Assembly: GCF_019703515.2 (NCBI RefSeq)
Contig: NC_059382.1
Span: forward strand, 14,921,001-14,985,000
Source: Myxocyprinus asiaticus
Taxonomy: Eukaryota > Chordata > Actinopteri > Cypriniformes > Catostomidae
Direction: 5' to 3'
Length of the DNA stretch: 64,000 bases
In this document: in pieces, positions 45,591-58,485 of the stretch
Position numbering within the stretch: the stretch's first letter is position 1
How the letters are laid out: every line of letters begins with the position of its first letter
The notes under the pieces: model-generated
What the model was told of the DNA's origin: nothing
Seen by the model: only the letters and a program-made list of their open reading frames with translations
Database searches by the model: none
Program-made: the position numbers and the translations under genes

Positions 45591-48470
45591 TGCCTTTAAT
45601 TTATGCTAATGTTTTTATTTTTTTTTATTTTTAAAACACACTATTGAGAATAATGGAAATGAAAAAAACAAATGCATTGTGGCAATGAGTATTAAGAAGG
45701 AAATATGCTTTATTGTCATGGAAATTATGCAATAATGCACAAAATTCTCAAATGCACAAAAAATTATTTTTTGGGGAAAATGTGACCTGGACCTGTTTTT
45801 TGCGTAGTTTTCATATTTGTCATACAAAAGCTTCCAAAAGTTTTTCAAAGGCTTGCTTTATCGTAACAAGTGTTGATCGCTCAGAGTCTCAGAACACTGA
45901 AAATCCACTAAACTACCCCAGTGATGCAGCATATAATATAACCATTAGTGTAGACCTCTTCCATTTTCTGACAATTAGGATGCTGTGCTTTTTGGTGGGA
46001 GAAACAGCTTTTTAATCACCATATGTAGCTCTGCTAATTCAGCTGCTCTGAAGTGCTGTCAAGAAACAATTGACTGAAGAGGGTCTGAAGTGAACAATTG
46101 TCTGTGGTCTCTAGGTGAACTTCTCATTTTCTGCACATTCCGGCGTCTGTTTGAGTTAATTAGGCTGCCCTACATTCTCCTGATTGGATGTAAACATTAA
46201 TATGCCAGAAAATTACTTTGTCGATGTTTACCGTTATGTTCGGAGGTACACTAAATTGATCAGCAACAGAGAGACAGGCGCCTCTGATTTGATTCAAGTC
46301 TGAGATATCAAAAGTGGTGTTTTCTGAAAGCTGATGCTTTTTAGCTTTGTTATTTCGATTGTTCTTATTTTCATAATAAGTCTTGTGGATTTGATTTGCC
46401 GCTCATTTGTTGGTTTTCAATTTAATTTGACCATTAAAAGTGGGCCAAGTCCTCAAGAAATATTCTGATGAATTTTGCCTCTGTCTGTGAGTGAAATACA
46501 AGCCTGTGATTCTGGTGGTCATACAGAGAGTGTCCTATAAATCACCGTGTGACGGACTGCATGGTTCAATATCTCATCGCTGAGCTCTGAACTCAGGGTT
46601 CCATTCATTGAGGCAACTCTGGGCTCTCTGAAAGTGGGCATAAATACAGCACATCTCTGAGCAAAACACAGATGCCCATCCTACTTACATCAGCCTGCAG
46701 TAAGCTACGAATTTCACCCCCTTGACTGATGAAGAATGCACTAACGTTATTTTGGCTGTAGTAGCATATTTATGTTTGTAGTGGTATGGGGGGGGGGGGG
46801 GGGGGGGGGGTTGTTAATGAGGCCTCAGCTGGGTTGTACAGTGCTTTATGGCTCTATCCCATTTTAAACCCTGTGCCCTCCCTCCCCCTGCCCCTTCCCT
46901 GGCACCTCAGCGCAAACAAGCCCCATTAACCCCCGGATGCCTCTCACTGGGGCCAGTGTGTGCTTAAGCGTCGGCGTTAGCGTAAACGATGCCCTCATGC
47001 CTTGAATGAGCTTTGCACAGTTTAATAGAGGTCTGCAGGTCCACATTAATACAGTGGTGCTGGAGAGGGCAGAGAGCCACTCCCTGTGATGGGCTCCTGT
47101 CATATCTCTGTGTTTGGCGACACATTCAGGCTAGTGCTTAACTCTAAAGGTTCAAAGCTCTGATGCTATGAATGCTTTGCTGATCTGTATGGCTTTTGTC
47201 TGTCTGAAAGTCTAAATCAGAACTAAAAGTATACCTAGGGTTAAATACAATATTAGATTAGAGGTAGACATTTTAAATGCAGACGCATATTGTAACGTTT
47301 TGCCACTTTGTATCTAATGCGTACAAATATGACATAAAACTTAAAGGTCAAATGTGTAATTTTTTTTTTTTTAGATGTTAAAAATCTATATTGCCCTCCA
47401 ATTTTAATATGACAAAATTATAAGTATGCTATCAATAGGTTGATACCCCTGAAAGGTCTAAACGCTGTGGCTTTGTGTTGCTTTTACATTGGTCTGTTTG
47501 TTTGAGCATCCCAACCAGCCCAACATAGCAACATTAGCTGAACCAATGGCATTAGTTCTTTGTCCAAACAATGCAAGATGGGGGATGTGTTAGGGAAACT
47601 TATAGCATTGGCTCTGAAAGAACTTCCCTATAAATTGGGATTTAATCTGTGTCAGTTTATAGATGGATACTAATTTTTCAGTAATTTCTCTGTTGTAGGG
47701 CAACATCCTGCATTCCTATGCTTTGTAATTTCCTGATTTTTTTACATCTGCATTTGGAAAGTTGACTTGAAATACTTTTGGGAAGTTGACATGTCCTGGG
47801 GTCTGACATATTTACTCCACAAAAAACAGCATTTTGCTAATTATTTTATCATTATTGCATGCAGCTTTTATGACCTCAGATTTATTGAAGGACTACATGG
47901 GACATTTGTACTTTAACAAATTCACACTTAAATATAACTAGTGAAGTCAAAAAAGTTATTAAAAAATGGTGACCTTAAGATATACATTTTCCCTTACACA
48001 TTTATACAAATTTTAACCTAAAATCTTGATATTAATAAAAAAGTCCCATAGACATGTAATCCATCCAAACAAATTTGTTTAATCTCCTCTCAATTTACCT
48101 CGTTTATTACATCACAAACCAGTGTCTGTGCTACTGCATCTCTGTGTTGCTCTCCCACGACTTTCTAACTTCTACAGCTTATCTTCTCCTCAAACTGCCT
48201 TTTCACCATCCCTCCTTTTCCATCCTATACTCCCAATCTCTCTGGCTCTTTCTCTCTCTCTCTTTCTCTCTGCTTCCTGTTTCTGGGCTTGCACAGCCGT
48301 CACTCTGAATTATTTTCAATGAGCTCCTTTATAGCATGCGCCAGATCTCAGCTCCAACCCATCACCGAGCGCCATGCCACAGACGCAGTCTGCATTTCTA
48401 TCAGCCCTGAGCCTTCTGTGTGCTATTAACCTCTCTCTCTCTCCCTCCCTTCCTCTGTCTCTCTCCCTCC

Positions 48471-48477
<7 letters not shown>
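45591..48477. other. Gene-free stretch
   Basis: No gene recognised. A 100-codon open frame at 45713-46015 has no recognisable motif. 46100-46250 and 46560-47110 are low-copy islands that may be conserved. A G-run lies at 46788-46810. Confidence 0.4.
46788..46810. repeat. Poly(G) run
   Basis: 23 consecutive G. Confidence 0.95.
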
Positions 48478-48509
<32 letters not shown>

Positions 48510-48510
48510 T
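48420..48510. repeat. CT-rich low-complexity tract with (CT)n
   Basis: Pyrimidine-rich sequence with about 14 consecutive CT units near 48475-48502. Leu/Ser-rich open frames here are artefacts. Confidence 0.9.
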
Positions 48511-48799
48511 CCCTCTTCTTTTTTCAGGACCTCTATTTTGGTTTCTCAATTTTTTTCTCCCCCTCTCCTCCTACCCCATTTCATCTCTCCTTCCCCCCCT
48601 TTTCTCTCCATTCTAACATGCCTCCCTTTACCCTGCATGCTTTCTCCCTGACCCTGCTCCCTATTTCTCTCTATCCTTTCCTTTAGTCCTGTGCACCTGT
48701 TCTGACTATAGTTCTGACAGACTGAGGAGCCCAGAATTATTTATTTCTGTCACATTTAAAACTAGCAAAAATAAGAAAGATAAATACAAATAAATACTT

Positions 48800-48930
48800 A
48801 CATTTCATTTTAATAATAATTATAATAATAAAATAATAAAACATTTAATGTATATAGTGCCTTTCCAAAAATCAAGGACACTTTATATTCTTCAATATGA
48901 TCAAAACAAAAGTCCAACAGATTCCAAACA
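48800..48930 (-). repeat. LINE-type 3' tail with ATA microsatellite
   Basis: TAATAATAATTATAATAATA is followed by TATATAGTGCCTTTCC and AAGGACACTTTATATT. The same box order occurs at 55425-55515 and 59775-59870. Confidence 0.55.
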
Positions 48931-49339
48931 GACAAAGTAAATAAATGCAAAACAAGCAATACATAAATGAAAGACAATGTAAAAATAGAGAAAAGAGCAA
49001 AAAGATTAATTTTTTTTTTAATAATAATAACATTTTAAAATTATGTATTATTTTACATGTAAGAGAGGAGTGTGTGCACATTTGCTTTCAATGTTTGCCA
49101 AGTTAGATCAGCTAAAATAACACTAGCTGCAATAAAATACTAATAAATGCTAATGTTAATGCTAAAAGGATGACACCTGTGCTGATATAGGGACATCGGG
49201 GTAGTTGTCACACTTTTAACTCCCGGAAGTGTTTCTCAGAAAAGGTTTATTTTAAAAGTAATTTAAGCACATTTTAAAGTCTTGAATACAAAAAAAGCTG
49301 TTGAACATTTCAACCATTATACCCATAAAAATATACAGT
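48931..49339. other. Gene-free AT-rich stretch
   Basis: Nothing recognised except GGGACATCGGGGTAGTTGTCAC near 49190, which may be the edge of a DNA repeat linked to R2. Confidence 0.4.
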
Positions 49340-49480
49340 TCAATGAACACATGTTGAACATAGCGGACAAAGTTGTTACACTATATGGGGTAAGTTGTCA
49401 CAACATGCTACTAAAAAGCTTGTTATAGGCTTTTCAGCAACAATTTAAGCAATAAAATAATAATGAAACTCAAAACATTT
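49340..49480 (+). repeat. Unnamed dispersed repeat R2, copy 2
   Basis: Second copy of 41940-42075, including ATGGGGTAAGTTGTCACAAC and GGCTTTTCAGCAACAA. Confidence 0.6.
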
Positions 49481-50761
49481 ATGAAACGTCAAAAACGTTA
49501 AAGGTAACACAAAAATATCAAGCAATTCTTTTTTTTTTTTTTTACATATTTTTTTGGCCAACCAAAATGTTAATTAATAAATGTACAAAATAATGCTGCT
49601 ATTGACAAGCCTGACACTGCTGACAACCAACCTGACATATTCAAAAAAATATATATATATTTTTTTCCTGAAAACATTATTCAGCCTTTCAGTTAAAATC
49701 TACCTTCATTTTATAGTTGACCCTTGCCTGAATGCATCCCAGCATAGTTTAATTCTGTTTACTTGTTTACCCAAGAGCTATTACAAAAATTTTAGATTTT
49801 TTAATTTTAGTTTGGATGATAGAATCTAACTTGAGATGGTACTGAAGGTGTCTGTAACCAACATAAACCTCTGATGAAAAAAATTAATCATTTGTGTGAT
49901 ATGACATTTGACTGAAAAATATATTGTACTGAGATACAGCAGCAACATTCCCAAACAACAACTAGCCCAGGTCACATCTAATAATAAAAACCAGCAAACA
50001 AATTTGTATTTGTCTTGTGAAAACAATGGTGCCCTTCTAAAACGTTCTTTACTTTTCCATTAAACTGAGAGAACGTCTCAAACTTAGCTCCACACTTAAG
50101 TGGTAATGACAGTTTTGTTAACCATACTATCATCCCCAGGCAGGATTATACTTTTTAGGGTAAAGTTTGAGCATAAAAAACAAGCAAACAAGAGAAGTTC
50201 ACTTCTTTTTTGTTTGAAAGGCTCCTGGGCTCATTGTCTTTTCTTATCAAAGCTATTTTAAATGAACAGAGAAAGGGTGCCACACAACACAATTAGCCTC
50301 CATTACAGATGTACATTACTGTCCCCCTGTTGCAGGCATATTGTAGGTAATCTAGGACACAGTGACTGTTATCTGTTTAATGTGAAAATACATCTCCTTA
50401 TGGAACATGTCATGCTGCCCCAGGTCCATTCAATTTAATCTCATCATCATGCCAAGCAGTAATCTCATTCTGCATGCTACTTCTTTTTCACAGTGAAGAA
50501 TTGAGATTTTACCTGATCTTAAGAAGTTAATTAGTTTGACAATATTTGATATTCCTGTCATCACATATTTCCCCAATAACTTTCTGCCCTAGAGGCCCCC
50601 ATAGCCACCTGTAGACTACAGAGCACATGATTTCCAAGACAAACTCACCTGATTGTCCGCACTCGCATTATCTTTGTGTAATGCTAAGTTAATTTTAACA
50701 CTGAGCGACAGTGGATTCATGTAATTGATAACTTTGTTTTTGAGATTCATATTGGTTGGTC
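49481..50761. other. Gene-free stretch
   Basis: No gene. 50240-50700 is low-copy, mixed-composition DNA. Confidence 0.4.
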
Positions 50762-51126
50762 ACTTCACACACACACCAACACCTCCTGGAACCCCTCTCC
50801 TCCCCCCTCCTGCTACTCAATCTGCACTTATGATCTGTGAGGAGGATGTGTGCCAGATCTTTCGGAAACAAAAGACTAGGAAAGCTTCAGGCCCAGACGG
50901 TGTTTCAACTGCCTGTCTGAAAGTCTGTGCTGACCAGCTGGCCCCCATCTTCACACAGATCTTCAGAAGATCACTGGAGCAATGTGAAGTTCCCTGCTGC
51001 TTCAAACGCTCCACCATCATTCTGGTCCCCAAAAAAACCAAAATTACAGGACTTAATGACTACAGACCAGTCGCTCTCACGTCTGTGGTCATGAAGTCAT
51101 TTGAGAGACTGGTTTTGGCCTACCTG
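50762..51126 (+). pseudogene. LINE reverse transcriptase fragment, N-terminal part of RT
   Basis: An uninterrupted frame reads CQIFRKQKTRKASGPDGVST, PIFTQIFRRSLEQCEVPCCF, TIILVPKKTKITGLNDYRPV and ALTSVVMKSFERLV. These are the RT blocks upstream of the active site in L2/CR1/Rex1-like LINEs. The frame leaves the family after FERLVLAYL, so both the 5' end and everything from the first catalytic aspartate onward are missing. Confidence 0.88.
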
Positions 51127-52384
51127 AATATACAGAAGAACAGGGTAAAGCACTATAATTAATTTTTGGTCTTAAACCAGTCTTTGTTCACCGCCATATG
51201 TCTGAATCAGTTAATCTGTGAGAGATGGCAAACGTGGTTTGTCTTCCCGTCATTTCCTCGTGTGTTATTATTTGTTTATCCGTTTGTAGCTTTGACACTG
51301 CCATATGAAGTCAGACGCACATATGTACCTTTCTAAGCAGCTGACATGGGTTACCACTTCAGTACATTAGTACATCAGGCTTACTGAGCAATTTATCTGT
51401 CGAAGAGCAGAGCTCACCTCTAAATGTAGTGGGAAAGGATCCTTGCTCCATTCACATGAATTTGTACAATATCAGTCAATACTACTCAAAAACATAACAT
51501 CAAAAATTAAAACGTGTAGAGTTGAGGTTAACAACCACCTCCTATTACTTGATATCCATAAACAACAACAGAAACAGGCAATCTGTGTTTCAAGATGGGC
51601 TGAAGTGCAGGAAATAATAGAGTACACAAAAGATGAGTGTGAAGTCGCAGTCAATAAAGCCAGTCATGATTATAGCAGATAGTGGTAACTATTACATTTA
51701 ACTCCCTTTCAAAGCACTCCCCCTACTGAATCCCAGCCTTTCTTGTAATAACAGTTTACAGAGAAACACAGCACTGATACATAATTGCTGTGTTATAATT
51801 TGCTCTAACAACTCCAATTATGCCTCTTATTGATTTAGCTACACATTTAATAGGAACAGCCACACCTTTTTGCATTACGGGTCTTTAAAGGTGTTGAACA
51901 GTGAAAATGTTAAATTGTGTCCTCCTCATCTGAGCTGGATGTGTCCCTGACAGCATAATTTTGTCTGCTGCTTGGCCACCGTAAACATCACACAACAATC
52001 ATTTCTCTAACCTTTTCTCTCTCACACAAAGGCGAGACAGGCGACGTGAGAGAAAGCAAAACACCACAACACAAAGGTAGAGAAGCTAGTTTTTGTTGAC
52101 TGTATTTAAGTGGGTCAATCTCTGTATTTTTTCCCTTCCCCCCCATTTCATTCAGAGCACTGGTTAGTTATAATTGCGCAACAGTCTGGGCTGTTAGCTT
52201 GCTGGAGTACAGTAGTTTTAGCCTCTAAATCTCACCCACTTATTGCACTTCTTCAAAATAGTACTTCACTCTTTAGCTTTAGCTGTCAGTTTAACAGTTT
52301 TGTAATGGGTGATGCAGCCATTAACACTTTTATCTACAACATTCTGAGATGTATTTGATGCATATTTTATTAACTCTACCACCT
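51127..52384. other. Gene-free stretch with one unassigned open frame
   Basis: The plus-strand frame ending at 51682 (from about 51443, 79 codons) has protein-like composition (VEVNNHLLLLDIHKQQQKQA, AEVQEIIEYTKDECEV). It has no homologue I recognise and no clear splice context, so I do not call it a gene. Confidence 0.35.
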
Positions 52385-52560
52385 AACCCATACCCAAATC
52401 CTAAACCTAACTGTAAGTGGAGTGAAAATGTAATTCTAATGCAAAAATACAACTTCTGAATCGGGCTGCCCATTGGTTATATGAACACAATTACTTCCTG
52501 GCTTTCATGGGACCAGAACCCATGCCTCTGAGGTTTCTCTCTCAATGTGCTATCAATGAT
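52385..52560 (-). repeat. tRNA-derived SINE-like repeat
   Basis: On the minus strand, TTGATAGCACATTGAGAG resembles an A-box region, and GGGTTCTGGTCCCATG contains a B-box-like GGTTCTGGTCC. It is followed by a body ending in GTTAGGTTTAGGATTTGGG. The architecture matches 37800-38060. Confidence 0.6.
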
Positions 52561-52561
52561 T

Positions 52562-54835
52562 ACAGAGGGACATGTGATCACATTTAAATTGATGCAGAAA
52601 TGTCTGATTTAGGTTTAGGGTGAGGGATGGCACTTGTCAGTAATTCTGCAGAATGCAGTTGATTTTAGGGTACATAAACATTTTTAACCATAATGTCAAT
52701 TTCCCATGAGATCATGTTGGTGGTGGAATAGAATTGAATATATATTCGTGTTAAAGGGAGCTGAGAGTACCACATTCTTATTGGTAGCAGAAACTATTAT
52801 CAAATTAGCTAAACAATTTAGTTAACAAACAAGCAAGGGGTGGGATGTGTGTAGTACTTTGTGAAAAAAAAGGTGTTCTCGCTCCACTGGTCCTTCAAAA
52901 ACCCTTCCCTTCATGCCCTTCAAATGCCCTGCATGCAATCCTAGCCATATTTCATTTTTAATTCACCATCTGTAAAAGAGAAAAAAAATAAGGGTCGTTT
53001 TGAGCGCAGATTATTTCTCGTCAAAGATAGTGTTGTACAACTTAATTTGATAACTTTAGCCTGTAGATCTACACCTGAATGTAAAACTCTCATATACAGT
53101 ACCTTGATGTATTTTTTGACTTGGATAATACCCCTTTAAAAATCATTTTATTCTCTTATTTACTCTAATCCTGAAAATATAAGCACCCATTGTAAAGCAA
53201 TATCTCAAAAGAGATCTCTTTAATATCTCCATAGACAGCAATGTCACTATATGGAGACTGAATTGAGACTTCCATCAAACTCTTCTGCTTCTCAGATTTT
53301 TCTCCACAGAACAAGACCCTGATAATCTTGCATGTGTTTCCTCTAGAATCTTAGAAGAGATCTCTAGGATGTCTCAAACTGTTCTTAGATTGGCAAAGAT
53401 ACCATAGTCTGCAATCAAAAGTCAGAGTTTTCAATGTGAGCTCAAATAAATTATCATCAGATTCTTCCAGGAACAAATTATCTGGACCATGCTATACACA
53501 TTACATTACATAGAACTCCAGTGTGTCTCCTGAGTTGTGAAAGAGCAATCTTTAAGCATTAAAATCTTCCTCTGTGCATGACTGTATTACGTTCTATGAA
53601 TTAAAAGTCTTTTACATATCAGCAACTGTCCAGTAAACAGAAGTTGTCAATGCCAGAGAACCGATTCTTAGAAAAGCCATCTTTCTTTGAACTGTCCGTC
53701 CAACTGATCAAAACCTTACATCGCCCCCACATGCTCCAGAAACAAACATCTTAGCTACTCTCCAGGATGAACATATGTTTTATGATTTTCTATTTACCAT
53801 GGCACAGGTGTTGTTTATATTCCTTCTCCTTTGATATTGTGAGGTTCTACTTGATAAACAGAATGGAACAATGGTGTGAAGTGTGTCTTCAAGCCTGGCA
53901 AGCTGTAATCAGCTCCTCTCACAAATGCACCTCCTGTGTCTTTTTACCCTATCAACCGCTTGCCATGAACAAGCATTGTGCTGGCGCATTCTTGTCACAT
54001 TGGTGGGATTTTCATTGGCCAACAGAGAAGTCCCTGTAACTTGGCTTGTTGGTGGTGGCGAATCTCTGTGAAGCTCTGGGCTGCTGGGACAGTCGTGTAT
54101 CTGGGCGTGAGGGCCTCTGAGCAGGTGTGTGAGGAAAGGAGAGCTGGCTTGTGTTTGGTCCAGCTGGAGGGGCGATGTTGAAGGTATGATGATTGGGCAT
54201 GAGAGGGCTGTTCACAAACAAAGGAAAACAGAGACGTGGCACTAAACCTCACAAACAGGCTGGCCTCAGATGGGAAGGGAGGCTCTGTTTAATTTTCAGC
54301 CAAGCCATGAAGTTAACCAGCATTGCCAGGGGTCAGTGACACAGAGGTATCGCTGCAGATGGGAAATAGTGAACAAGCGGTCACTCCTTTTTTTATTTTT
54401 TTTATTTCTATCACAAACCACATGCAGAGGGTGACAGGATCAAAGATTCGGTTGTGCTCCTGTTAAGCAAGGAGGCTCTAAGAGAGCTGTGATTGCTCAG
54501 TAAGGAAAAAAGAAAAGGTGGGACTAAAAGCAGGACAGCAAAATGGGTTAGAAATAATAGGCAGAGACATCAATATAGCCATCAGCTGGGCATGTGTAAA
54601 GCTACATATTTTCTAAATCGACTAGTCAATGGGTTGCCTGAACGACTAGTCGACTAATCAGTCCTTAGGGAGTCCTGAATATCTAGGCTGGTTTCATTCA
54701 CCTGACCCTGATCAGACATGATTTTTAGGGGGTGTTCATGTAGGATGTGCTTTTACGTTCAAAAACACCAAGGTAAAACACAATGAAATGGAACACAAGG
54801 CAGGGGTTACAAAAAGTGTTTTAAAAGTTGAATTA
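52562..54835. other. Gene-free stretch
   Basis: No gene recognised. A CGACTAGTCGACTAATC phrase near 54640-54660 looks like a scrap of a hAT-type repeat. Confidence 0.4.
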
Positions 54836-55050
54836 CTTGACACTAGGGGTGTGCAGCGAAGCCATTATCTGTATTTGTATCTGTGTCTGTTCATATGACA
54901 AAATTATCTGGATCTGTCCAGAGAACTGGTTGTGGGCAGGGCTTAAACTGGAAGTGTGTAAAAAACTAAATTAAATGCCCATTTTAAGTGTTACTCTTAT
55001 GTTTCTATTAATAAAATATGCCTTGTGTATGCCTTTTCATAATAATAGCC

Positions 55051-55084
<34 letters not shown>

Positions 55085-55103
55085 TATTATTATTATTATT
55101 ATA
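55051..55103. repeat. (TAA)n(TTA)n palindromic microsatellite
   Basis: About 11 TAA units meet about six TTA units head to head. Confidence 0.95.
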
Positions 55104-55424
55104 CAATTATTATCTAAAAATTATTTTATTCTTTATTTTTCTTACTAGATGAAGATGAATTTGTAGGCTACATTAACTGTGGAGTATGTTTTCTCCTGGT
55201 ATTTCAGATATTAATATCTGCATGAAACAGAATTTTCATTTGTATGTGCATGTATAACAACATTATTCTGGAGTCAGGTGTCAAGCAAAATGTGAAATGT
55301 CAAGCACACATTTTGCAGTGAAGATTAAATACAAATTCAAACAGTAAAAGAAATTCAATATAGCCTACAAACAGGTGAAAGTCCCGTAAGTCTATCACAA
55401 ATTTTTATGATAGGACATCATTAT

Positions 55425-55515
55425 TTAGTTAAATAATAATAATAATAAGAAGAAGAATGTTAAATTTATATAGTGCCTTACCAGATTTCAAGAACACTTA
55501 ACATTTTCAAATTTA
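55425..55515 (-). repeat. LINE-type 3' tail inside the hAT element
   Basis: TAATAATAATAAG is followed by AAATTTATATAGTGCCTTAC and AAGAACACTTAACATT, as in the tails at 48800 and 59775. Confidence 0.55.
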
Positions 55516-56198
55516 GCACAGTTTAAAGAAGAAGAAAAAAGACGGTCATGTTTCAGTTTATTCATTTTACATAAGGAGGAATATTCCGAGTAGATGAATA
55601 CTCTATGGAGCATTTAAACCTTTATGTAGCATTTTAACTTTTCAGAATAAAGTCTTAATAACCAGTTAATAACCTTAATCGCTGATTTGGATATAAATGT
55701 TGTCAACTTTAAGAGATGGAAAGATGAGCTCCGACGTTAAGTCACTTCAGGTCAGGAATTTAACATTGTGCTCAGGTTTTGGCTATAAATAAATACATGA
55801 GAATCACGTGTGAATTGTGTGATACATTAACATAGACATTTCAGGAAGTGAAAAGTGTATATTATGTCGGATCTTAGTTAATGTTACACTTGACAATCTC
55901 CAGATGCGCAAAATTAACAGACACCACAAACAGAGTTAAGACCGTGTCTATCCGATCTGAAATCACAACGTGCGCATTTTCATTTATAAGGTTTACACAT
56001 TAGAAATATTGGCTGCACAGATTCATAAATTTGTTGTAATCTTGAATATGTTTATTTAAAATGTCACTTTATCCTTGTGCTTTTTGGAGAATCAGTCATA
56101 CAAATATTTTTTAAATTATTCGGATGAATCCGTTATTCGCTTTGAAGTCATTATTTATGTCTTTCCGAATAAGGCACATCCCTACTTGACACGCCATA

Positions 56199-56272
56199 TT
56201 AAAGGAATAGCTCACCCAAAAATTTAAATGCTGTCATTATTTACTCACTCTCATGTCGCTCTAAACTCTGCT
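56199..56272 (+). repeat. Cyprinid palindromic repeat (GTTCACCC family), left-end fragment
   Basis: TTAAAGGAATAGCTCACCCA, then TGTCATTATTTACTCACTC. Only the left end is present. Confidence 0.8.
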
Positions 56273-58485
56273 CTGTTTTTGTGAGTGTACAAAGCGCAGC
56301 TCTACGTGCAATGACCGCACACTTATGTCTTATCCAATTTTTGTGAGAGCGCTAATTCTACACACAATTTTGAAGTGGGGATGGGTGGAAGTTTTTGCGC
56401 TGTCTGTGGGTGTATATGTGCAAACTGTGGTTGTATTGTATGTTAATGAAGTGGCACAAAACGTAATTTGCTAATTTTACTGAGAAATAGGTCATTGCGC
56501 TAAGATGTTTGAGGAGCAAATCTGTTTTCTGCACAAAACTCTAATCTTAGTTCCTGCATTTTTAGTTTGAAGATTCCACCAGCAGGTGGTTCATGTTCAT
56601 GTCCAAACTCTGAAAATATAGTGGAACATCTAATGATGTCCCTGACAATCACACTTTTATGCCGTTTTATGACACAGAAATGTATGAGATTTGTGTTAAA
56701 CTATCTATAGGTTCTATCATGGTTTATTTTTCAATTACTGTTGTACTATTATGTTTATATTTACAATTGTTTTCATGATATAATTTGTATTGGTATTTTT
56801 CCACCTGTTGTTGTAGAGTGACTGCAAAAGTCACTGCAAATGAGGAAGAAATAGGAGAGTGTAAAATATTTGGGTTTAGGATGACTTTTTTGACCACTTT
56901 AATTTTTTTCGTGTTTTACTAAATGAATAACATTTTTTCAAAATCAGAATCAACCAGTAGAAGTACAGTGCATTCCAATACAATTCTTTGTGTATCAGTA
57001 GATGACAATGATTAACAATACTTACATTCTCTATCATTTAACATCCAAATCCTGACAAGAACAAATTTTTCACTGTCATAGAAATATGCCTGACATTCAG
57101 AGTTAATACACAAAAGAACGGAAGTCCATATTTCTGTTCTTCTTATTCATTGCACATAGTCCATACACTTTACGAGCTTCTTATGACTATATAATAGGAC
57201 GCAGATGGATAAATAACCAGAGAGGTTTTTCCGAAATAAAATTGCACTTAAAATCTTCTCAACCTATCTATGGACCTCAAGTTGATTATCAGCCATCATG
57301 TCACGTCTCTACCATAACACACTCACACAATCAGATATAGAGACACACAAGCCCTTCATGATGGCCACTGGTCTGTGACGTCCCAATAGTGGCCCAACCC
57401 AAGGTCAGTGGGCCAGACAGTGCAATAAGAGGGCTGGGATTCTGGGGATAAATGTCTTTCCCGTGCCACTGCACCCAACAACCCTCTATCTTTAATCCCT
57501 GCTGCTCTGAGTCAACTATATAAACTATTAACTGCACATCCAGTAAATCCAGCTGCAGAAAGGGCTGTAAAATTGCACCCCCCTAGCAAACAGCACTGTA
57601 AACTGCCCTCGCTGTATTACATGATGGGGGCCAAAAACAGTCATTTCCCTCTACAGGCTTCTCAAATTGAGTCTTATCCTCTCTGGTGACGAGGTGCCCC
57701 CACCCCACCTGCGTACCCTTGCTTCTCTATTCCTTAAATTGTGCTTTCATCAGCAACCAGGGAGATTGGGTGGAAAGGGCTGACCTTGGAGATGGAATCT
57801 TAGCAGGTTTAACAGCAGCTTTTCCCAAAGTCAGTCAGTCAGCGTGGTTGGCCAGCTTCATTATCTCAGAGATGAGCCGTCAGTCTGCTACCATGGTTAA
57901 CCTCTCACCCCCCACACTGCCTCAGAGCAACAGGGCATCATACGAGGACTGTAACTAGGGGAAGTTAAAGGGCTCCTCTGATTTGGTCTAATTTTGTAAT
58001 GCACTTTGACTCCTCTCGGGGCTTACCACTTTTGATACACGTCTACCTGACTCAAGACATGTTTGGGTGTAGTGGAAATGGTCTATTACTAAATGTTAAT
58101 GTCACTGCATGTGACAGTAGTGAACTCAGGAACCTAAAGCATCACAGATTTCAATCAAAATAAAAGACCCTATCATTTTTTTTTAAAGTTTTTTCCTCTT
58201 ATAAATATTAAATTACTAAAGGAACAGAAAGTTGGGGTGGGACATATCAAAGGAATTTGCCTTTTTTAAATAGCCAGTAGGCTTTGGCTCACGGTAGATC
58301 TGTGAGCCATGCATGATTTGCTACTTGCTATTGCAGATAGTTTAGGGGAAAGAGACTTTTAGAAATGCACCTGATTGCATGTTGAGTCATCAATATTTCT
58401 TGTCTGTTATTTAAAAATTCATAAATTTTTAAAGCATATATCTGCTAATAGTTTATTTGTCAAGTTTTAGGAGAACATTATCATA
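56273..58485. other. Gene-free stretch with a candidate conserved island
   Basis: No gene recognised. 57400-57960 is low-copy and less AT-rich. A 90-codon open frame (57686-57958) lies in it, but the product has no recognisable features. Confidence 0.4.

Larger units (their letters stand above)
54844..56184. mobile_element. Non-autonomous hAT transposon with perfect 8-bp duplication
   Basis: The ends TAGGGGTGTGC and GCACATCCCTA are opposed. CTTGACAC occurs immediately before (54836-54843) and after (56185-56192), an exact 8-base target duplication. It is 1341 bp with no transposase. The interior holds an AAT/ATT array and a LINE-type tail, so it has itself been a target. Confidence 0.92.

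Noticed and set aside
45713..46015. 100-codon open frame
   Set aside because: No domain, AT-rich surroundings, and no sign of splicing or conservation.
48374..48686. Overlapping Leu/Ser/Pro-rich open frames
   Set aside because: Produced by a CT-rich low-complexity tract.
57686..57958. 90-codon open frame that might be an exon
   Set aside because: No recognisable domain, no convincing donor or acceptor pair, and low-complexity Pro/Ser content. More likely non-coding low-copy DNA.
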